Part shown: piece after piece, positions 9,489 to 18,195 of the stretch
How positions within the stretch are numbered: the stretch's first letter is position 1
How the letters are laid out: each line of letters opens with the position of its first letter
Assembly: GCA_016191525.1 (NCBI GenBank)
Contig: JACPOK010000037.1
Location: forward strand, 269,119-333,118
DNA length: 64,000 nt
Direction: 5' to 3'
Source of the DNA: Burkholderiales bacterium
Lineage (GTDB): Bacteria; Pseudomonadota; Gammaproteobacteria; Burkholderiales; Burkholderiaceae_C
The notes under the pieces: generated by a model
The model's database searches: none
The model's input: the letters and a program-made list of their open reading frames with translations, nothing else
Told to the model about the DNA's origin: nothing
Made by a program: the position numbers and the translations under genes

Positions 9489-10502
9489 CTAGCGGATGAT
9501 GAATTGCGGCTCGCCGGGCCGCCCGCCGCCGCCGGAACCGGGCTCCAGGTCCATCGGTGAGCTGCTCAGCTGGTCCATCCCGCTGTGGCGCGGCGCCAGC
9601 GCTTCGTGGATGCGGTGCGCCACATACCAGCTCGCGCGCAGGCGCGATTCGCGGGTGTGAGACCCCAGCCGCGGCGTGAGGAACAGGTTCGAGATCTCGT
9701 GCAACGGCGTGCCCTTGGAGGCGAAGCCGGCTTCGGCGCCATCCATCATGCAGGCTTCGATGCGGCCGTCAGACAGCGCCGTGGCCAGCGCCTGCGGGTC
9801 GAACAAGCCCGAGCGGCTGATGCCCACCCACATCTGGCCCGGCTTGCAGTGCGCCAGCATCTTGTCGTTGATGAAGCCCTGGTAGCGCGAGGCATACATC
9901 ACCTGCACCGAGATGGCATCGGAGTGCGCCATCATGTCCTGCAGGCTCACGGGCTGGATCTGCAGGCGGCTCCAGATGGGCGCGGTGTGGTGCACCGCCG
10001 GGTCGTAGCCGATCAGCTTGGCGCCCAGCGCGTGCAGCATCAGGGCCAGCGTGTGGGCCGTGGGTGCTAGGCCGAAGATGCCAACCACACTGCCATTGAG
10101 TTCGCGCCCCAGCCGGATGTCAGCGTGGCGGTCGCCGATCAGCGCCGAGCCGATGCCCCGGCGGTACAGCAGCAGCAGGCTGGCCAGCAAGTATTCGGCG
10201 TTGGAGCGCACGTTGGCCGTGGTCGCCTGGATCACACGCACCTTGCGTTCACGGCAGGCTTCCAGGTCGGTGTTGTCCGTGCCCACGTGCATGCGCGCCA
10301 CGGCCTTGAGCATGGGCGCGAAGTCCAGGAACTCGCGAGTTACCACTACCTTGCGCGGCAGCACCACTGCTTCGGCCTTGTAGATGGCCTTGCGAAGCGC
10401 GCCGGGATCGTTCGCCAGCTCCGGACGGCTCTCGACGGAATGGCGCGCCTCGAGCCACGCGAGTGCCTCGGGTACCAGACGTTCGAGAAGTAAGATGTCC
10501 AA
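9489..10502 (-). CDS. D-2-hydroxyacid dehydrogenase-like protein with degenerate NAD loop and catalytic His
   Basis: 337 residues from a TTG at 10502 (MDILLLERLV) with AAGGA about 9 nt upstream. No ATG lies close; the longer open frame would run into galU. The fold follows PGDH/formate-dehydrogenase-type enzymes. The usual GLGxxG loop reads GIFGLAPTA (residues 141-149). The catalytic Arg seems kept (R230 in SRSGLFD) and the Glu too (E257). The active-site His position reads LTPRLGSHT, with Arg278 in place of His. A Gly/Ser/Pro-rich tail of about 25 residues ends the protein. It may be non-catalytic or have changed chemistry. It is divergent from galU. Confidence 0.7.
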   Translation of the reverse strand: MDILLLERLVPEALAWLEARHSVESRPELANDPGALRKAIYKAEAVVLPRKVVVTREFLDFAPMLKAVARMHVGTDNTDLEACRERKVRVIQATTANVRSNAEYLLASLLLLYRRGIGSALIGDRHADIRLGRELNGSVVGIFGLAPTAHTLALMLHALGAKLIGYDPAVHHTAPIWSRLQIQPVSLQDMMAHSDAISVQVMYASRYQGFINDKMLAHCKPGQMWVGISRSGLFDPQALATALSDGRIEACMMDGAEAGFASKGTPLHEISNLFLTPRLGSHTRESRLRASWYVAHRIHEALAPRHSGMDQLSSSPMDLEPGSGGGGRPGEPQFIIR

Positions 10503-10607
10503 CAGCTTGGGTCCTTGTCCGACAGAAATTGTGGCGGTTTGGGCAACAGGGGGGTGCTCAACCGTGAAAAACTTGGCAGACTTTAACGAGAATCGAAAAT
10601 TGCGTCG

Positions 10608-11495
10608 ATGAACAAAGTCACAGAAATCACCAAGGCCGTGTTTCCCGTCGCGGGCCTGGGAACCCGCTTTTTGCCGGCCACCAAGGCCCAGCCGAAGGAA
10701 ATGATGCCGGTGGTGGACAAGCCACTGATCCAATACGCGGTGGAAGAGGCCTACGGCGCCGGCATCCGCCACATGATCTTCGTTACAGGCCGCAACAAGC
10801 GTGCCATCGAGGACCATTTCGACACGGCCTACGAACTGGAGACCGAACTGGAGGCCAGCCAGAAGCACGAATTGCTGGCCTTGGTGCGCTCCATGCAGCC
10901 CGACGACATGGACTGTTCATACGTCCGCCAGCCTCGCTCGCTCGGGCTCGGGCACGCGGTGCTTTGCGCCCAGCCGCTCGTGGGGCAGGAGCCCTTCGCG
11001 GTGCTGCTGGCCGACGACCTGATGACGGGCCTGGACGGCGGTCCGTCCGTGCTCGCGCAGATGGTGGAAGTGTTTGGCCAGTTCCAGTCTTCGGTGCTCG
11101 CCGTGCAGCAGGTTCCGCTCGATCATGTGCAGCGTTACGGCATCGTCGCAGGTGAGCAGATCGACAAAAAGGTCGTGAAGGTGACCAAGATGGTCGAGAA
11201 GCCACGCCCTGAAAACGCGCCTTCTCAGCTCGCGGTTGCAGGTCGTTACATTCTCACGCCGGCTGTTTTTGACCGTATCCGCAACCAGGCACGCGGGGCG
11301 GGCGGAGAGATCCAGCTGACCGACGGCATCGCCGCGCTTATCGAAACCGAGGGCGTGCACGCCTATTCGTACGAGGGAAAGCGTTACGACTGCGGCAGCA
11401 AGCAGGGCTTCCTGGAAGCCACCGTGGAACTGGGCCTGAAGCACCCCGAGGTGGGCGCGGCGTTCAGGGAGTACCTCAAGACGCTGCCGCTCTAG
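10608..11495 (+). CDS. galU: UTP--glucose-1-phosphate uridylyltransferase
   Basis: 295 residues. Makes UDP-glucose from UTP and glucose-1-phosphate for envelope glycans and exopolysaccharide. The nucleotidyltransferase signature [17 protein letters not shown] lies near the N-terminus (about residues 16-32). VEKP near residue 198 and the sugar-binding GKRYDCGSK near residue 258 are typical GalU motifs. Length is standard. It is followed by an intergenic repeat that may also stop transcription. Confidence 0.96.
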   Translation: MNKVTEITKAVFPVAGLGTRFLPATKAQPKEMMPVVDKPLIQYAVEEAYGAGIRHMIFVTGRNKRAIEDHFDTAYELETELEASQKHELLALVRSMQPDDMDCSYVRQPRSLGLGHAVLCAQPLVGQEPFAVLLADDLMTGLDGGPSVLAQMVEVFGQFQSSVLAVQQVPLDHVQRYGIVAGEQIDKKVVKVTKMVEKPRPENAPSQLAVAGRYILTPAVFDRIRNQARGAGGEIQLTDGIAALIETEGVHAYSYEGKRYDCGSKQGFLEATVELGLKHPEVGAAFREYLKTLPL

Positions 11496-11498
11496 CCG

Positions 11499-11564
11499 GT
11501 GCCGAGCCGCCTCAAAGCGGCTAAGCCCCCTCGGGGGGCAGCGAACGAAGTGAGCGTGGGGGCC
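11499..11564. repeat. intergenic multi-hairpin repeat after galU
   Basis: Three adjoining inverted repeats: GCCGC-CTCAAA-GCGGC, CCCCC-TC-GGGGG, and GCGAACGAAGTGAGCG followed by GGGGGCC that can pair back to GGCCCCC-like sequence. It resembles palindromic elements common between comamonad genes. It sits between the convergent galU and tusA-like genes. Confidence 0.55.
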
Positions 11565-11566
11565 AT

Positions 11567-11794
11567 TTAACGCCGGCGCAGCACGTGGACGAAGTCCTGT
11601 TCCACGCTCTGCTGGTCCACCAGCTCATTGCCGGTCTGCTTGGCAAAGGCCTGGAAATCGCGCACCGAACCGGGGTCGGTGGCCACCACCTTCAGCAGCT
11701 GGCCCGCCTGCATGTCCGTCAATGCCTTCTTGGCTTTCAGGATGGGAAGCGGGCAGTTCAGGCCGCGGGTGTCGATTTCCTTGTCGATGTTCAT
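11567..11794 (-). CDS. TusA/SirA-like sulfur carrier protein
   Basis: 75 residues starting at the ATG at 11794. The hallmark CPxP motif is LNCPLPILKAKKAL near residues 13-26; its Cys would carry a persulfide. The family transfers sulfur for tRNA thiolation or other sulfur-relay paths. It lies 10 bp downstream of the NUDIX gene and close to cysM, so a sulfur-assimilation context is plausible. Whether it is TusA itself or a YedF-type paralogue cannot be told from sequence alone. Confidence 0.87.
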   Translation of the reverse strand: MNIDKEIDTRGLNCPLPILKAKKALTDMQAGQLLKVVATDPGSVRDFQAFAKQTGNELVDQQSVEQDFVHVLRRR

Positions 11795-11804
11795 GTCGTG
11801 TCCT

Positions 11805-12335
11805 TCAGCCCCGTTGGAAGAGATCAATGAATTCCGGCTCGTGGCCGCGGCTGCGCAGCCAGTCCGCCAGCGCATAGCCCGTGCCCGCGGGCCAGCATTT
11901 CACGGTGTCGTAACCATACAGCTTGTACTCCGCCAGCTCGGGTGAGAGTTTCACCTCGCCATGCGCCACCGCATGATAGGCAATGATCACCTGGTTCATG
12001 CGCAGGAATTCATAGGCGCCGATCAGGTTGAGCTCGCTCACATCGAGATCGGTCTCTTCCTTGATCTCGCGCGCGATGCCTTCCTTGGGCGACTCGCCCG
12101 CCTCCATGAAACCGGTGATCAGCGCGAAGCGCCGGCCCGGCCAGGCCGCATTGCGCGCCAGCAGGATCTGGTCCTGGTACTGGATGACGGCCGCCAGCAC
12201 CGGCGTGGGGTTGTTCCAGTGCGTCCAGCCGCAGGCCACGCAGCGCAGCCGCTCCTTCGCGCCGCCGTCTTCCAGCTGCGCGATCATCTCCAGCGGGTTG
12301 GCGCAGTTGGGGCAGAAGTTGAATTGGTGGCTCAT
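11805..12335 (-). CDS. zinc-ribbon NUDIX hydrolase
   Basis: 176 residues, start MSHQFNFCPNC at 12335, overlapping the cysM stop by 4 bp. The N-terminal zinc ribbon has CPNC (about 8-11) and CVAC (about 32-35). The NUDIX box begins GFMEAGESPKEGIAREIKEE near residue 76; the usual terminal Gly of the box is Asp. The zinc ribbon plus NUDIX arrangement is like NudC NAD(H) pyrophosphatase, but shorter, without the N-terminal NudC domain. The substrate is probably a dinucleotide or nucleotide-diphosphate derivative. Confidence 0.87.
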   Translation of the reverse strand: MSHQFNFCPNCANPLEMIAQLEDGGAKERLRCVACGWTHWNNPTPVLAAVIQYQDQILLARNAAWPGRRFALITGFMEAGESPKEGIAREIKEETDLDVSELNLIGAYEFLRMNQVIIAYHAVAHGEVKLSPELAEYKLYGYDTVKCWPAGTGYALADWLRSRGHEPEFIDLFQRG

Positions 12336-13234
12336 GCGGGAAACACGCCGGTGGACAGGTAGCGGTCGCCCCGGTCGCACACCACGAAAACGATGGTCGC
12401 GTTCTCCACGGTCTTCGCGATTTCCTGCGCCACCCAGCACGCGCCCGCGGCCGAGATGCCCGCGAAGATGCCCTCCTCGCGCGCGAGGCGCCGGCACATT
12501 TCCTCGGCATCCTCCTGGCTCACCGACACCATCTGGTCCACAGCCGCCGGGTCGTATATCTTGGGCAGGTATTCCTGCGGCCACTTGCGGATGCCGGGAA
12601 TGCGCGAGCCTTCCTTCGGCTCGGCGCCGATGATCTTCACCGCCGGCTTCTTCTCCTTGAGGAAGCGCGACACGCCGGTAATGGTGCCGGTGGTGCCCAT
12701 GGCGCTGACGAAGTGCGTGATGCCGCCCTTGGTGTCGGCCCACAGCTCGGGCCCCGTGGTCTCGTAATGGATGCGCGGGTTGTCGGCATTGGCGAACTGG
12801 TCCAGCACGCGGCCCTTGCCTTCCTTTTGCATGTTCTCGGCCAGGTCGCGCGCGTATTCCATGCCGCCGCTCTTGGGCGTGAGCACCAGCTCGGCGCCGA
12901 AAGCCTTCATGGTCTGCGCGCGCTCCACCGACAGGTCCTCCGGCATGATCAGCACCATCCGGTAGCCCTTGATCGCGGCCGCCATCGCCAGCGCAATGCC
13001 CGTGTTGCCCGAAGTGGCTTCGATCAACGTGTCGCCCGGCTTGATGTCGCCGCGCTCCTGCGCGCGCTTGATCATCGACAGGGCCGGGCGGTCCTTGACC
13101 GAGCCCGCGGGGTTGTTGCCTTCGAGCTTGCCGAGGATGACATTGCCGCGTTTGGCGTTGTCCGCCGCGCCGATGCGCTGCAGCGCGACCAGGGGCGTTT
13201 TGCCAATGACATCTTCGATCGTTGGATAGTTCAT
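12332..13234 (-). CDS. cysM: cysteine synthase B (O-acetylserine/thiosulfate sulfhydrylase)
   Basis: 300 residues from ATG 13234 (MNYPTIEDVIGKTPL); an alternative ATG two codons upstream exists. PLP enzyme making cysteine from O-acetylserine with sulfide or thiosulfate. The PLP lysine lies in NNPAGSVKDRPA (about residue 46), the substrate loop is EATSGNTGIA (about residue 73) and the phosphate-binding loop is SAMGTTGT (about residue 178). Length about 300 and GVFPA-type ending fit CysM rather than CysK. First gene of a minus-strand set with NUDIX and TusA-like genes. Confidence 0.93.
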   Translation of the reverse strand: MNYPTIEDVIGKTPLVALQRIGAADNAKRGNVILGKLEGNNPAGSVKDRPALSMIKRAQERGDIKPGDTLIEATSGNTGIALAMAAAIKGYRMVLIMPEDLSVERAQTMKAFGAELVLTPKSGGMEYARDLAENMQKEGKGRVLDQFANADNPRIHYETTGPELWADTKGGITHFVSAMGTTGTITGVSRFLKEKKPAVKIIGAEPKEGSRIPGIRKWPQEYLPKIYDPAAVDQMVSVSQEDAEEMCRRLAREEGIFAGISAAGACWVAQEIAKTVENATIVFVVCDRGDRYLSTGVFPA

Positions 13235-13275
13235 GGGCATCACTGTGCCATAATTTCCGGCTTCCCTCTCCCGCT

Positions 13276-13360
13276 GCCCGGGTGGTGAAATTGGTAGACG
13301 CAGGGGACTCAAAATCCCCCGCCGCAAGGCGTGCCGGTTCGATTCCGGCCCCGGGCACCA
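13276..13360 (+). tRNA. tRNA-Leu (anticodon CAA)
   Basis: 85 nt including an encoded CCA end. The acceptor stem pairs GCCCGGG with CCCGGGC. The anticodon stem GGGGA/TCCCC encloses the loop CTCAAAA, giving anticodon CAA (13310-13312). A variable arm typical of a class II tRNA and the T-arm GCCGG-TTCGATT-CCGGC follow. It reads UUG codons. It is antisense to the region just upstream of cysM. Confidence 0.97.
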
Positions 13361-13366
13361 GCCGCG

Positions 13367-14275
13367 TCAGGCCGCGCCGCGCGCAGCTGCGAGCACATCC
13401 CCAAGCGTTTGCCCGATGTCCCGGTGCGGCTGCCAGCCGGCCGCCGCCTTGAGCTTCGCGTCGTCGCCCCATGACCTGCGTTGCTCGCCCGGCCTGATAC
13501 GCGCCGGGTCCAGCTCGATCTCAACCGCCGTTCCTGCCAGCGCCAGCATCTCCTCCAGCAGCGACCGCACCGTGCGCTCGACGCCCGAGCACACGTTGTA
13601 GGTTTCCCCGGCAACTCCAACCGTCAGCAGAGCCTCATACGCCTCGGCCACGTCCCGTACATCCAGGAAATCGCGCGTGGTGTCGATGTCACCCACCTTC
13701 AGCACCGCGGGCGCCTCGCCGCGCTCGATGGCCACGATCTGCCGCGCGAAGGCCGCGATGGCAAAGCGCGCGCTCTGGCCGGGCCCGATGTGGTTGAACG
13801 GCCGCGCGATCACGGCGCACCCGCCGGTGCCGCGGCTCCACTGGCGGCACAGCGCTTCGCCCTCCAGCTTGGCCTGCGCGTAGGCGCTGCGCGGATCGGG
13901 CACTTGGCTTTCATTGACGGGGAGATGTTCGGGCGGCACCGGCCCGTAAACTTCACCCGAGCTCACGAACAGCACCGTGCCGGCGAACGCCGTCTTGCCC
14001 AGCGCGGCGAACAGGTTGGCCAGCCCGCCGGCACTGAGCGCGCGCATCTCGGCCGGCCGTGAAGCCGATTCACCGAGCGTGGTCAACGCCGACAGGTACA
14101 CCACGTGATCCGGGTCGATGCTGCGAATCGCTTGTTCAAGCTGCACGGCGTCGCGCACGTCCAGGCCGCGGCCAAAGGCGCTGACCTGCCAACGCGCCGA
14201 CAGCTGCGCCGACAGGTGCGCGCCCACGAAGCCGGTGCCGCCCAGCAGCAGCACCCTGCCTCTTTCTTCAGGCAC
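13367..14275 (-). CDS. rmd: GDP-4-keto-6-deoxy-D-mannose reductase
   Basis: 302 residues with GTG start at 14275 overlapping the preceding gene by 8 bp. An extended SDR: NAD(P)-binding GGTGFVGAHL near the N-terminus, the Ser/Tyr/Lys triad as VSSGEVYG and YAQAK, and RPFNHIGPGQ plus TRDFLDVRDVAEAY, which are typical of RmlD/Rmd-like sugar reductases. With gmd two genes upstream it would reduce GDP-4-keto-6-deoxymannose to GDP-D-rhamnose (or 6-deoxytalose). Last gene of the manC-gmd-methyltransferase-rmd unit. Confidence 0.85.
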   Translation of the reverse strand: MPEERGRVLLLGGTGFVGAHLSAQLSARWQVSAFGRGLDVRDAVQLEQAIRSIDPDHVVYLSALTTLGESASRPAEMRALSAGGLANLFAALGKTAFAGTVLFVSSGEVYGPVPPEHLPVNESQVPDPRSAYAQAKLEGEALCRQWSRGTGGCAVIARPFNHIGPGQSARFAIAAFARQIVAIERGEAPAVLKVGDIDTTRDFLDVRDVAEAYEALLTVGVAGETYNVCSGVERTVRSLLEEMLALAGTAVEIELDPARIRPGEQRRSWGDDAKLKAAAGWQPHRDIGQTLGDVLAAARGAA

Positions 14276-15506
14276 GGATCACCTCCAGCGAAGGCAAGGG
14301 AAACACCAGCGTGCGGCCCTTGAACCTGGGATGGCCCAGGAAGAAATCGCGAAAGTGCCAGGGCAGCACCAGCAGGTAGTCGGGGCTGGAGGCCAGCACT
14401 TCGTCTTCCGGCAGCATGGGAATGAGCGTGCCCGGCGTGAACGCGCCGAACTTGTCTGGATTGACTTCGGCGATGGATTCCACCAGCCGTTCATCAATGC
14501 CGAAATGCTGCAGCAGCACATTGCCCTTGGTGGAAGCGCCCAGCCCGCAAACCCGCTTGCCCTGGGCCTTTGCCGTTTCCAGGAACGCCATCACGCTTTC
14601 GCGCGCGGCCTGCACGCGCTGCGCGAACTGCCCGAACACCTCCACGCCGTCCAGCCCCATGGCCTGCTCGTCTGCCAGCACCTTGCTGACGGCCTCGCTG
14701 TCCGGTACCTGCGACGAGGAGGCCTTCGCGGCCGTGAAGGAAAAACTGCCGCCGTTGACCTCGTTGAATTCCACGCCCAGCAGCTTCAGCCCCGCCCGCT
14801 CCAGCAGCCAGGCGACTTGCCGCAGCGCATAGAACTCCAGGTGCTCATGGCAGATGGTGTCGAACGAGTTGGTGCGCAGCATCGCGGGCAGGTAGCTTTG
14901 CTCGCAGACCCAGATGCCCTCTTCGTCAAGCGAGCCTGCGACCTCGCGCGCGAAGGCCAGCGGGTCTTCGAGGTCATAGAACATCGAGAACGACGTGATG
15001 ACGCGCGCCTTGCGCCCGGCCAGCGCGGTGGCCACCGCCTGCGCGGAAAAAAATTCGGGCACCAGCCGTATAGCCGGCGGGTAGTACTGCGAGAACTTCA
15101 CGCCGGTGGGGTCGATGCCCACCAGCTCATAAAGCCCCTCGGGATAGGCCCGCAACGTCGTCGCGTCGTTGCTGCCGATGTCGATCACCAGGTCGCCCTC
15201 GCGCAGCACGCCGCGCGCCAGGATGGCGGCCACCTTGCCCTGCAGGTGCCGCACCATGCCGGCGTTCAGCCCGGAGCGGTAGCCGTAATTCATGCCGTAC
15301 ATCTGGGACAGGTCATAGGTCTGGCGCAGCTGCACCAGGCCGCAGCCGCCGGGTGCCGTGCACTTGACGACATCCAGCGGGCCGCTGGTCACCGGCGTTT
15401 CGCGCGATGGGGGGAAAACGCCGGTCAGGGCCTGGTTGGCCAGGCTGAACACCGTGGCCAGCTGCGTGCCGCCGCAGAGCCGGCAGGCGCTGATTTCCAC
15501 CGTCAT
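14268..15506 (-). CDS. zinc-ribbon class I SAM methyltransferase (NovU/TylC3-like)
   Basis: 412 residues from ATG 15506. The N-terminal Zn-binding motif CRLCGG (about 8-13) with a second Cys pair around PGGCGLVQL matches the putative zinc-binding domain of sugar C-methyltransferases. The SAM site VIDIGSNDATTL lies near residue 105. A C-terminal domain with GASTKGNVLLQHFG near residue 330 is typical of this three-domain class. Because it lies between gmd and rmd, it may methylate a GDP-linked keto-deoxy sugar or the finished deoxyhexose. Methyl position is unknown. Confidence 0.8.
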   Translation of the reverse strand: MTVEISACRLCGGTQLATVFSLANQALTGVFPPSRETPVTSGPLDVVKCTAPGGCGLVQLRQTYDLSQMYGMNYGYRSGLNAGMVRHLQGKVAAILARGVLREGDLVIDIGSNDATTLRAYPEGLYELVGIDPTGVKFSQYYPPAIRLVPEFFSAQAVATALAGRKARVITSFSMFYDLEDPLAFAREVAGSLDEEGIWVCEQSYLPAMLRTNSFDTICHEHLEFYALRQVAWLLERAGLKLLGVEFNEVNGGSFSFTAAKASSSQVPDSEAVSKVLADEQAMGLDGVEVFGQFAQRVQAARESVMAFLETAKAQGKRVCGLGASTKGNVLLQHFGIDERLVESIAEVNPDKFGAFTPGTLIPMLPEDEVLASSPDYLLVLPWHFRDFFLGHPRFKGRTLVFPLPSLEVIRA

Positions 15507-15507
15507 C

Positions 15508-16587
15508 TCAGGGCTTCTTTCCGGCGTGCTGCGCCAGCAGCTGTTCCTGCCTGGCTTCCTGCAGGTCGGCGGCCGCCATCTCGCTGACCAGCTGCGCAAA
15601 GCTCACGCGTGGCTGCCAGCCAAGTTCGGCCCGGGCGCGCGAAGCATCACCCAGCAGCGTTTCCACTTCGGTGGGGCGGAAGTAGCGGGGGTCCACGGCG
15701 ACGATGCAGCGGCCGGCGCTGTCATAGCCCTTCTCGTCGGCGCCGGCGCCTTCCCAGCGCACCGTGATGCCCAGTTCGGCCGCGGCCAGGCTCACGAACT
15801 CGCGCACGCTGTGCTGTTCGCCGGTGGCGATCACGTAGTCGCGCGGCGCGTCCTGCTGCAGCATCAGCCACTGCGCCTCGACATAGTCCTTTGCATGGCC
15901 CCAGTCCCGCAGGGCGTTCATGTTGCCCAGGTACAGGCGTTCCTGCACGCCCAGCGAAATGCGGGCCAGCGCGCGGGTGATCTTGCGCGTGACGAAAGTT
16001 TCGCCGCGCGTGGGCGACTCGTGGTTGAACAGGATGCCGTTGCAGGCATACAGGTTGTAGGCCTCGCGGTAGTTCACGGTGATCCAGTGCGCGTACAGCT
16101 TGGCCACGGCATAGGGGCTGCGCGGGTAGAACGGCGTGGTCTCCTTCTGCGGCGTCTCCTGCACCAGGCCGAACAGCTCGGAGGTCGAGGCCTGGTAGTA
16201 GCGGGTGCGCCCGCCCAGCCCCAGGATGCGGATCGCCTCCAGCAGGCGCAGCGCGCCCAGCGCGTCGCTGTTGGCCGTGTACTCGGGCTCCTCGAAGCTC
16301 ACCGCCACGTGGCTCTGCGCAGCCAGGTTGTAGATCTCGTCGGGCTGCACCTGCTGGATGATGCGCATCAGCGACGATGAATCCGTCATGTCTCCGTGGT
16401 GCAGCTGGAACGGCGGGCCGGCCGTCTGCGGGTCATGGAACAGGTGGTCCACCCGGTCGGTGTTGATGAGCGAGGTGCGGCGCTTGATGCCGTGCACCTC
16501 ATAGCCCTTTTTCACCAGGAAGTCGGCGAGGTAGGCGCCGTCCTGCCCGGTGACACCGGTGATCAACGCGACCTTTGGCTTTGTCAT
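15508..16587 (-). CDS. gmd: GDP-mannose 4,6-dehydratase
   Basis: 359 residues from ATG 16587 with GAAAGAA upstream. Converts GDP-D-mannose to GDP-4-keto-6-deoxy-D-mannose. Visible: NADP site [18 protein letters not shown], the specific KRRTS motif (about 35-39), QASTSELFG with catalytic Thr/Ser, [15 protein letters not shown] with the Tyr/Lys pair, and FNHESPTRG near residue 190, all diagnostic for GMD. It ends one base before the methyltransferase start, so the two are likely co-translated. Confidence 0.95.
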   Translation of the reverse strand: MTKPKVALITGVTGQDGAYLADFLVKKGYEVHGIKRRTSLINTDRVDHLFHDPQTAGPPFQLHHGDMTDSSSLMRIIQQVQPDEIYNLAAQSHVAVSFEEPEYTANSDALGALRLLEAIRILGLGGRTRYYQASTSELFGLVQETPQKETTPFYPRSPYAVAKLYAHWITVNYREAYNLYACNGILFNHESPTRGETFVTRKITRALARISLGVQERLYLGNMNALRDWGHAKDYVEAQWLMLQQDAPRDYVIATGEQHSVREFVSLAAAELGITVRWEGAGADEKGYDSAGRCIVAVDPRYFRPTEVETLLGDASRARAELGWQPRVSFAQLVSEMAAADLQEARQEQLLAQHAGKKP

Positions 16588-16633
16588 GGATTCTTTCGCA
16601 ACGGATGGTTTGCAGCGCGCATTGTGACAAGCC

Positions 16634-18088
16634 TCAGGCGCGGCCGTAGCGGTCGTCAAAGCGCACGATGTCGTCCTCGCCGAGGTAGCTGCCCGACTGC
16701 ACTTCGATCAGCTCCAGCGGCGCGGTGCCCCGGTTGGCGAGGCGGTGCTTCTGCCCTGCCGGGATGTAGGTGCTCTGGTTGGCCTCGAGTGTGATGGTTT
16801 CATCGCCGCGCGTCACTTCGGCGGTGCCCGCCACCACCACCCAATGCTCGGCGCGGTGGTGGTGCAGCTGCAGGCTGAGCGACGCGCCCGGCTTGACCAT
16901 GATGCGCTTGACCTGGAAGTGCGGCCCCGCGTCGACGCTGTCGTACCAGCCCCAGGGGCGGTGCACCTTGCGCGCCAGCGCGGGCTCCGGCCGGCCTTCT
17001 GCTTCCAGCGCAGCGGCCACCTGCCGCACGTCCTGCGCGCGCGCCTTGTCCATCACCAGCACGGCGTCGGCGGTTTCAACCACGACCACACCCTCCAGCC
17101 CGACCACGCTGACCAGGCGGCTGCCGGCGTGCACCAGGCAATCGCGGGATTCGCTGGCGCGCGCGTCGCCGATCAGCACGTTGCCGTCGCCGTCGCGCGG
17201 GCCGAATTGCCACACCGCGTCCCACGCGCCCAGGTCGCTCCAGCCCGCTTCCAGCGGCACCACGCGGATGTCGAATGGGCTGCCCGGGCACTTTTCCATC
17301 ACAGCGTAGTCGATCGACACCGCGGGAATCTGCGCGAACACCGTGGCATCGGGCCGGACAAACCGGCCATCGTGCGAACGGGCTTGCCAGGCCTGGGACG
17401 CCAGCTGCGCCATGGGCGGATGAAACCGGGCCAATGCCGCCAGCCATACCGAGGCCCGCAGCACGAAGATGCCCGCATTCCACAGGTAGCCGCCCCGCGC
17501 CAGGTAGTCCTCAGCCGTGGCCAAGTCGGGCTTTTCCACGAATTGCGCGACCCGCAGCCCGCCTTCGTGCGGCTCGGCGCGCAGGTAGCCGTAGCCGGTC
17601 TCGGGGCGTGTCGGTGGCACCCCCAACAGCACGATGGAACCGCCGGCGGCCAGCCGGACAGCGGCGCGCAACGCGTCCACGCCCGCAGCCTCGCTGGCAA
17701 ACACGTGATCGGCCGGCGCCACCACCAGCACCGGGTCTTCGCCCTGCTGCACCGCGTGCAGCGCCGCCAGCGCCAGGGCGGGCGCGGTATTGCGCCCCGC
17801 AGGCTCCAGCACGATGGCGCCCGGCACCACGCCCGCTTCCTGCAGCTGGTCAGCCAGCAGGAAGCGGTGCTCCTCATTTCCCACCACCAGCGCGGGCTGC
17901 ACGGCAATGTCGGCGCATGCCACGGCGGCCAAACGCGACACCGCCTGCTGGAACAGGCTGAGCCGGTCGTGGCCGAGCGCCAGGAACTGCTTGGGATGGC
18001 CGGTGCGCGACAACGGCCACAGCCGGGATCCGCCGCCGCCCGCCATCACCACCGGAAGCACCAGCAAGGTGCCTGATTGAATCGACAT
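16634..18088 (-). CDS. manC: mannose-1-phosphate guanylyltransferase / mannose-6-phosphate isomerase
   Basis: 484 residues from ATG 18088. Bifunctional type II PMI enzyme supplying GDP-mannose for the downstream gmd. The N-terminal guanylyltransferase has [20 protein letters not shown] (about 15-34), and FVEKPD lies near residue 190. The C-terminal cupin isomerase has [20 protein letters not shown] (about 409-428) and a [13 protein letters not shown] ending typical of ManC/AlgA. It opens the minus-strand GDP-rhamnose unit. The Shine-Dalgarno is weak. Confidence 0.94.
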   Translation of the reverse strand: MSIQSGTLLVLPVVMAGGGGSRLWPLSRTGHPKQFLALGHDRLSLFQQAVSRLAAVACADIAVQPALVVGNEEHRFLLADQLQEAGVVPGAIVLEPAGRNTAPALALAALHAVQQGEDPVLVVAPADHVFASEAAGVDALRAAVRLAAGGSIVLLGVPPTRPETGYGYLRAEPHEGGLRVAQFVEKPDLATAEDYLARGGYLWNAGIFVLRASVWLAALARFHPPMAQLASQAWQARSHDGRFVRPDATVFAQIPAVSIDYAVMEKCPGSPFDIRVVPLEAGWSDLGAWDAVWQFGPRDGDGNVLIGDARASESRDCLVHAGSRLVSVVGLEGVVVVETADAVLVMDKARAQDVRQVAAALEAEGRPEPALARKVHRPWGWYDSVDAGPHFQVKRIMVKPGASLSLQLHHHRAEHWVVVAGTAEVTRGDETITLEANQSTYIPAGQKHRLANRGTAPLELIEVQSGSYLGEDDIVRFDDRYGRA

Positions 18089-18195
18089 GGCGCTATTTTG
18101 CGTTGCCGGGCGGGCGGCCAAAAATATTCTCACCTGGGCGGTTGCAGCCGGCGCCGGTTTGGGCCATTCTTGTGCGACCACTTCGGGGGTCTGCC

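Noticed and set aside
11805..13472. single 555-codon frame covering NUDIX and cysM
   Set aside because: Only the last 176 codons are the real NUDIX protein; the rest is an out-of-frame reading of cysM and crosses the tRNA region.
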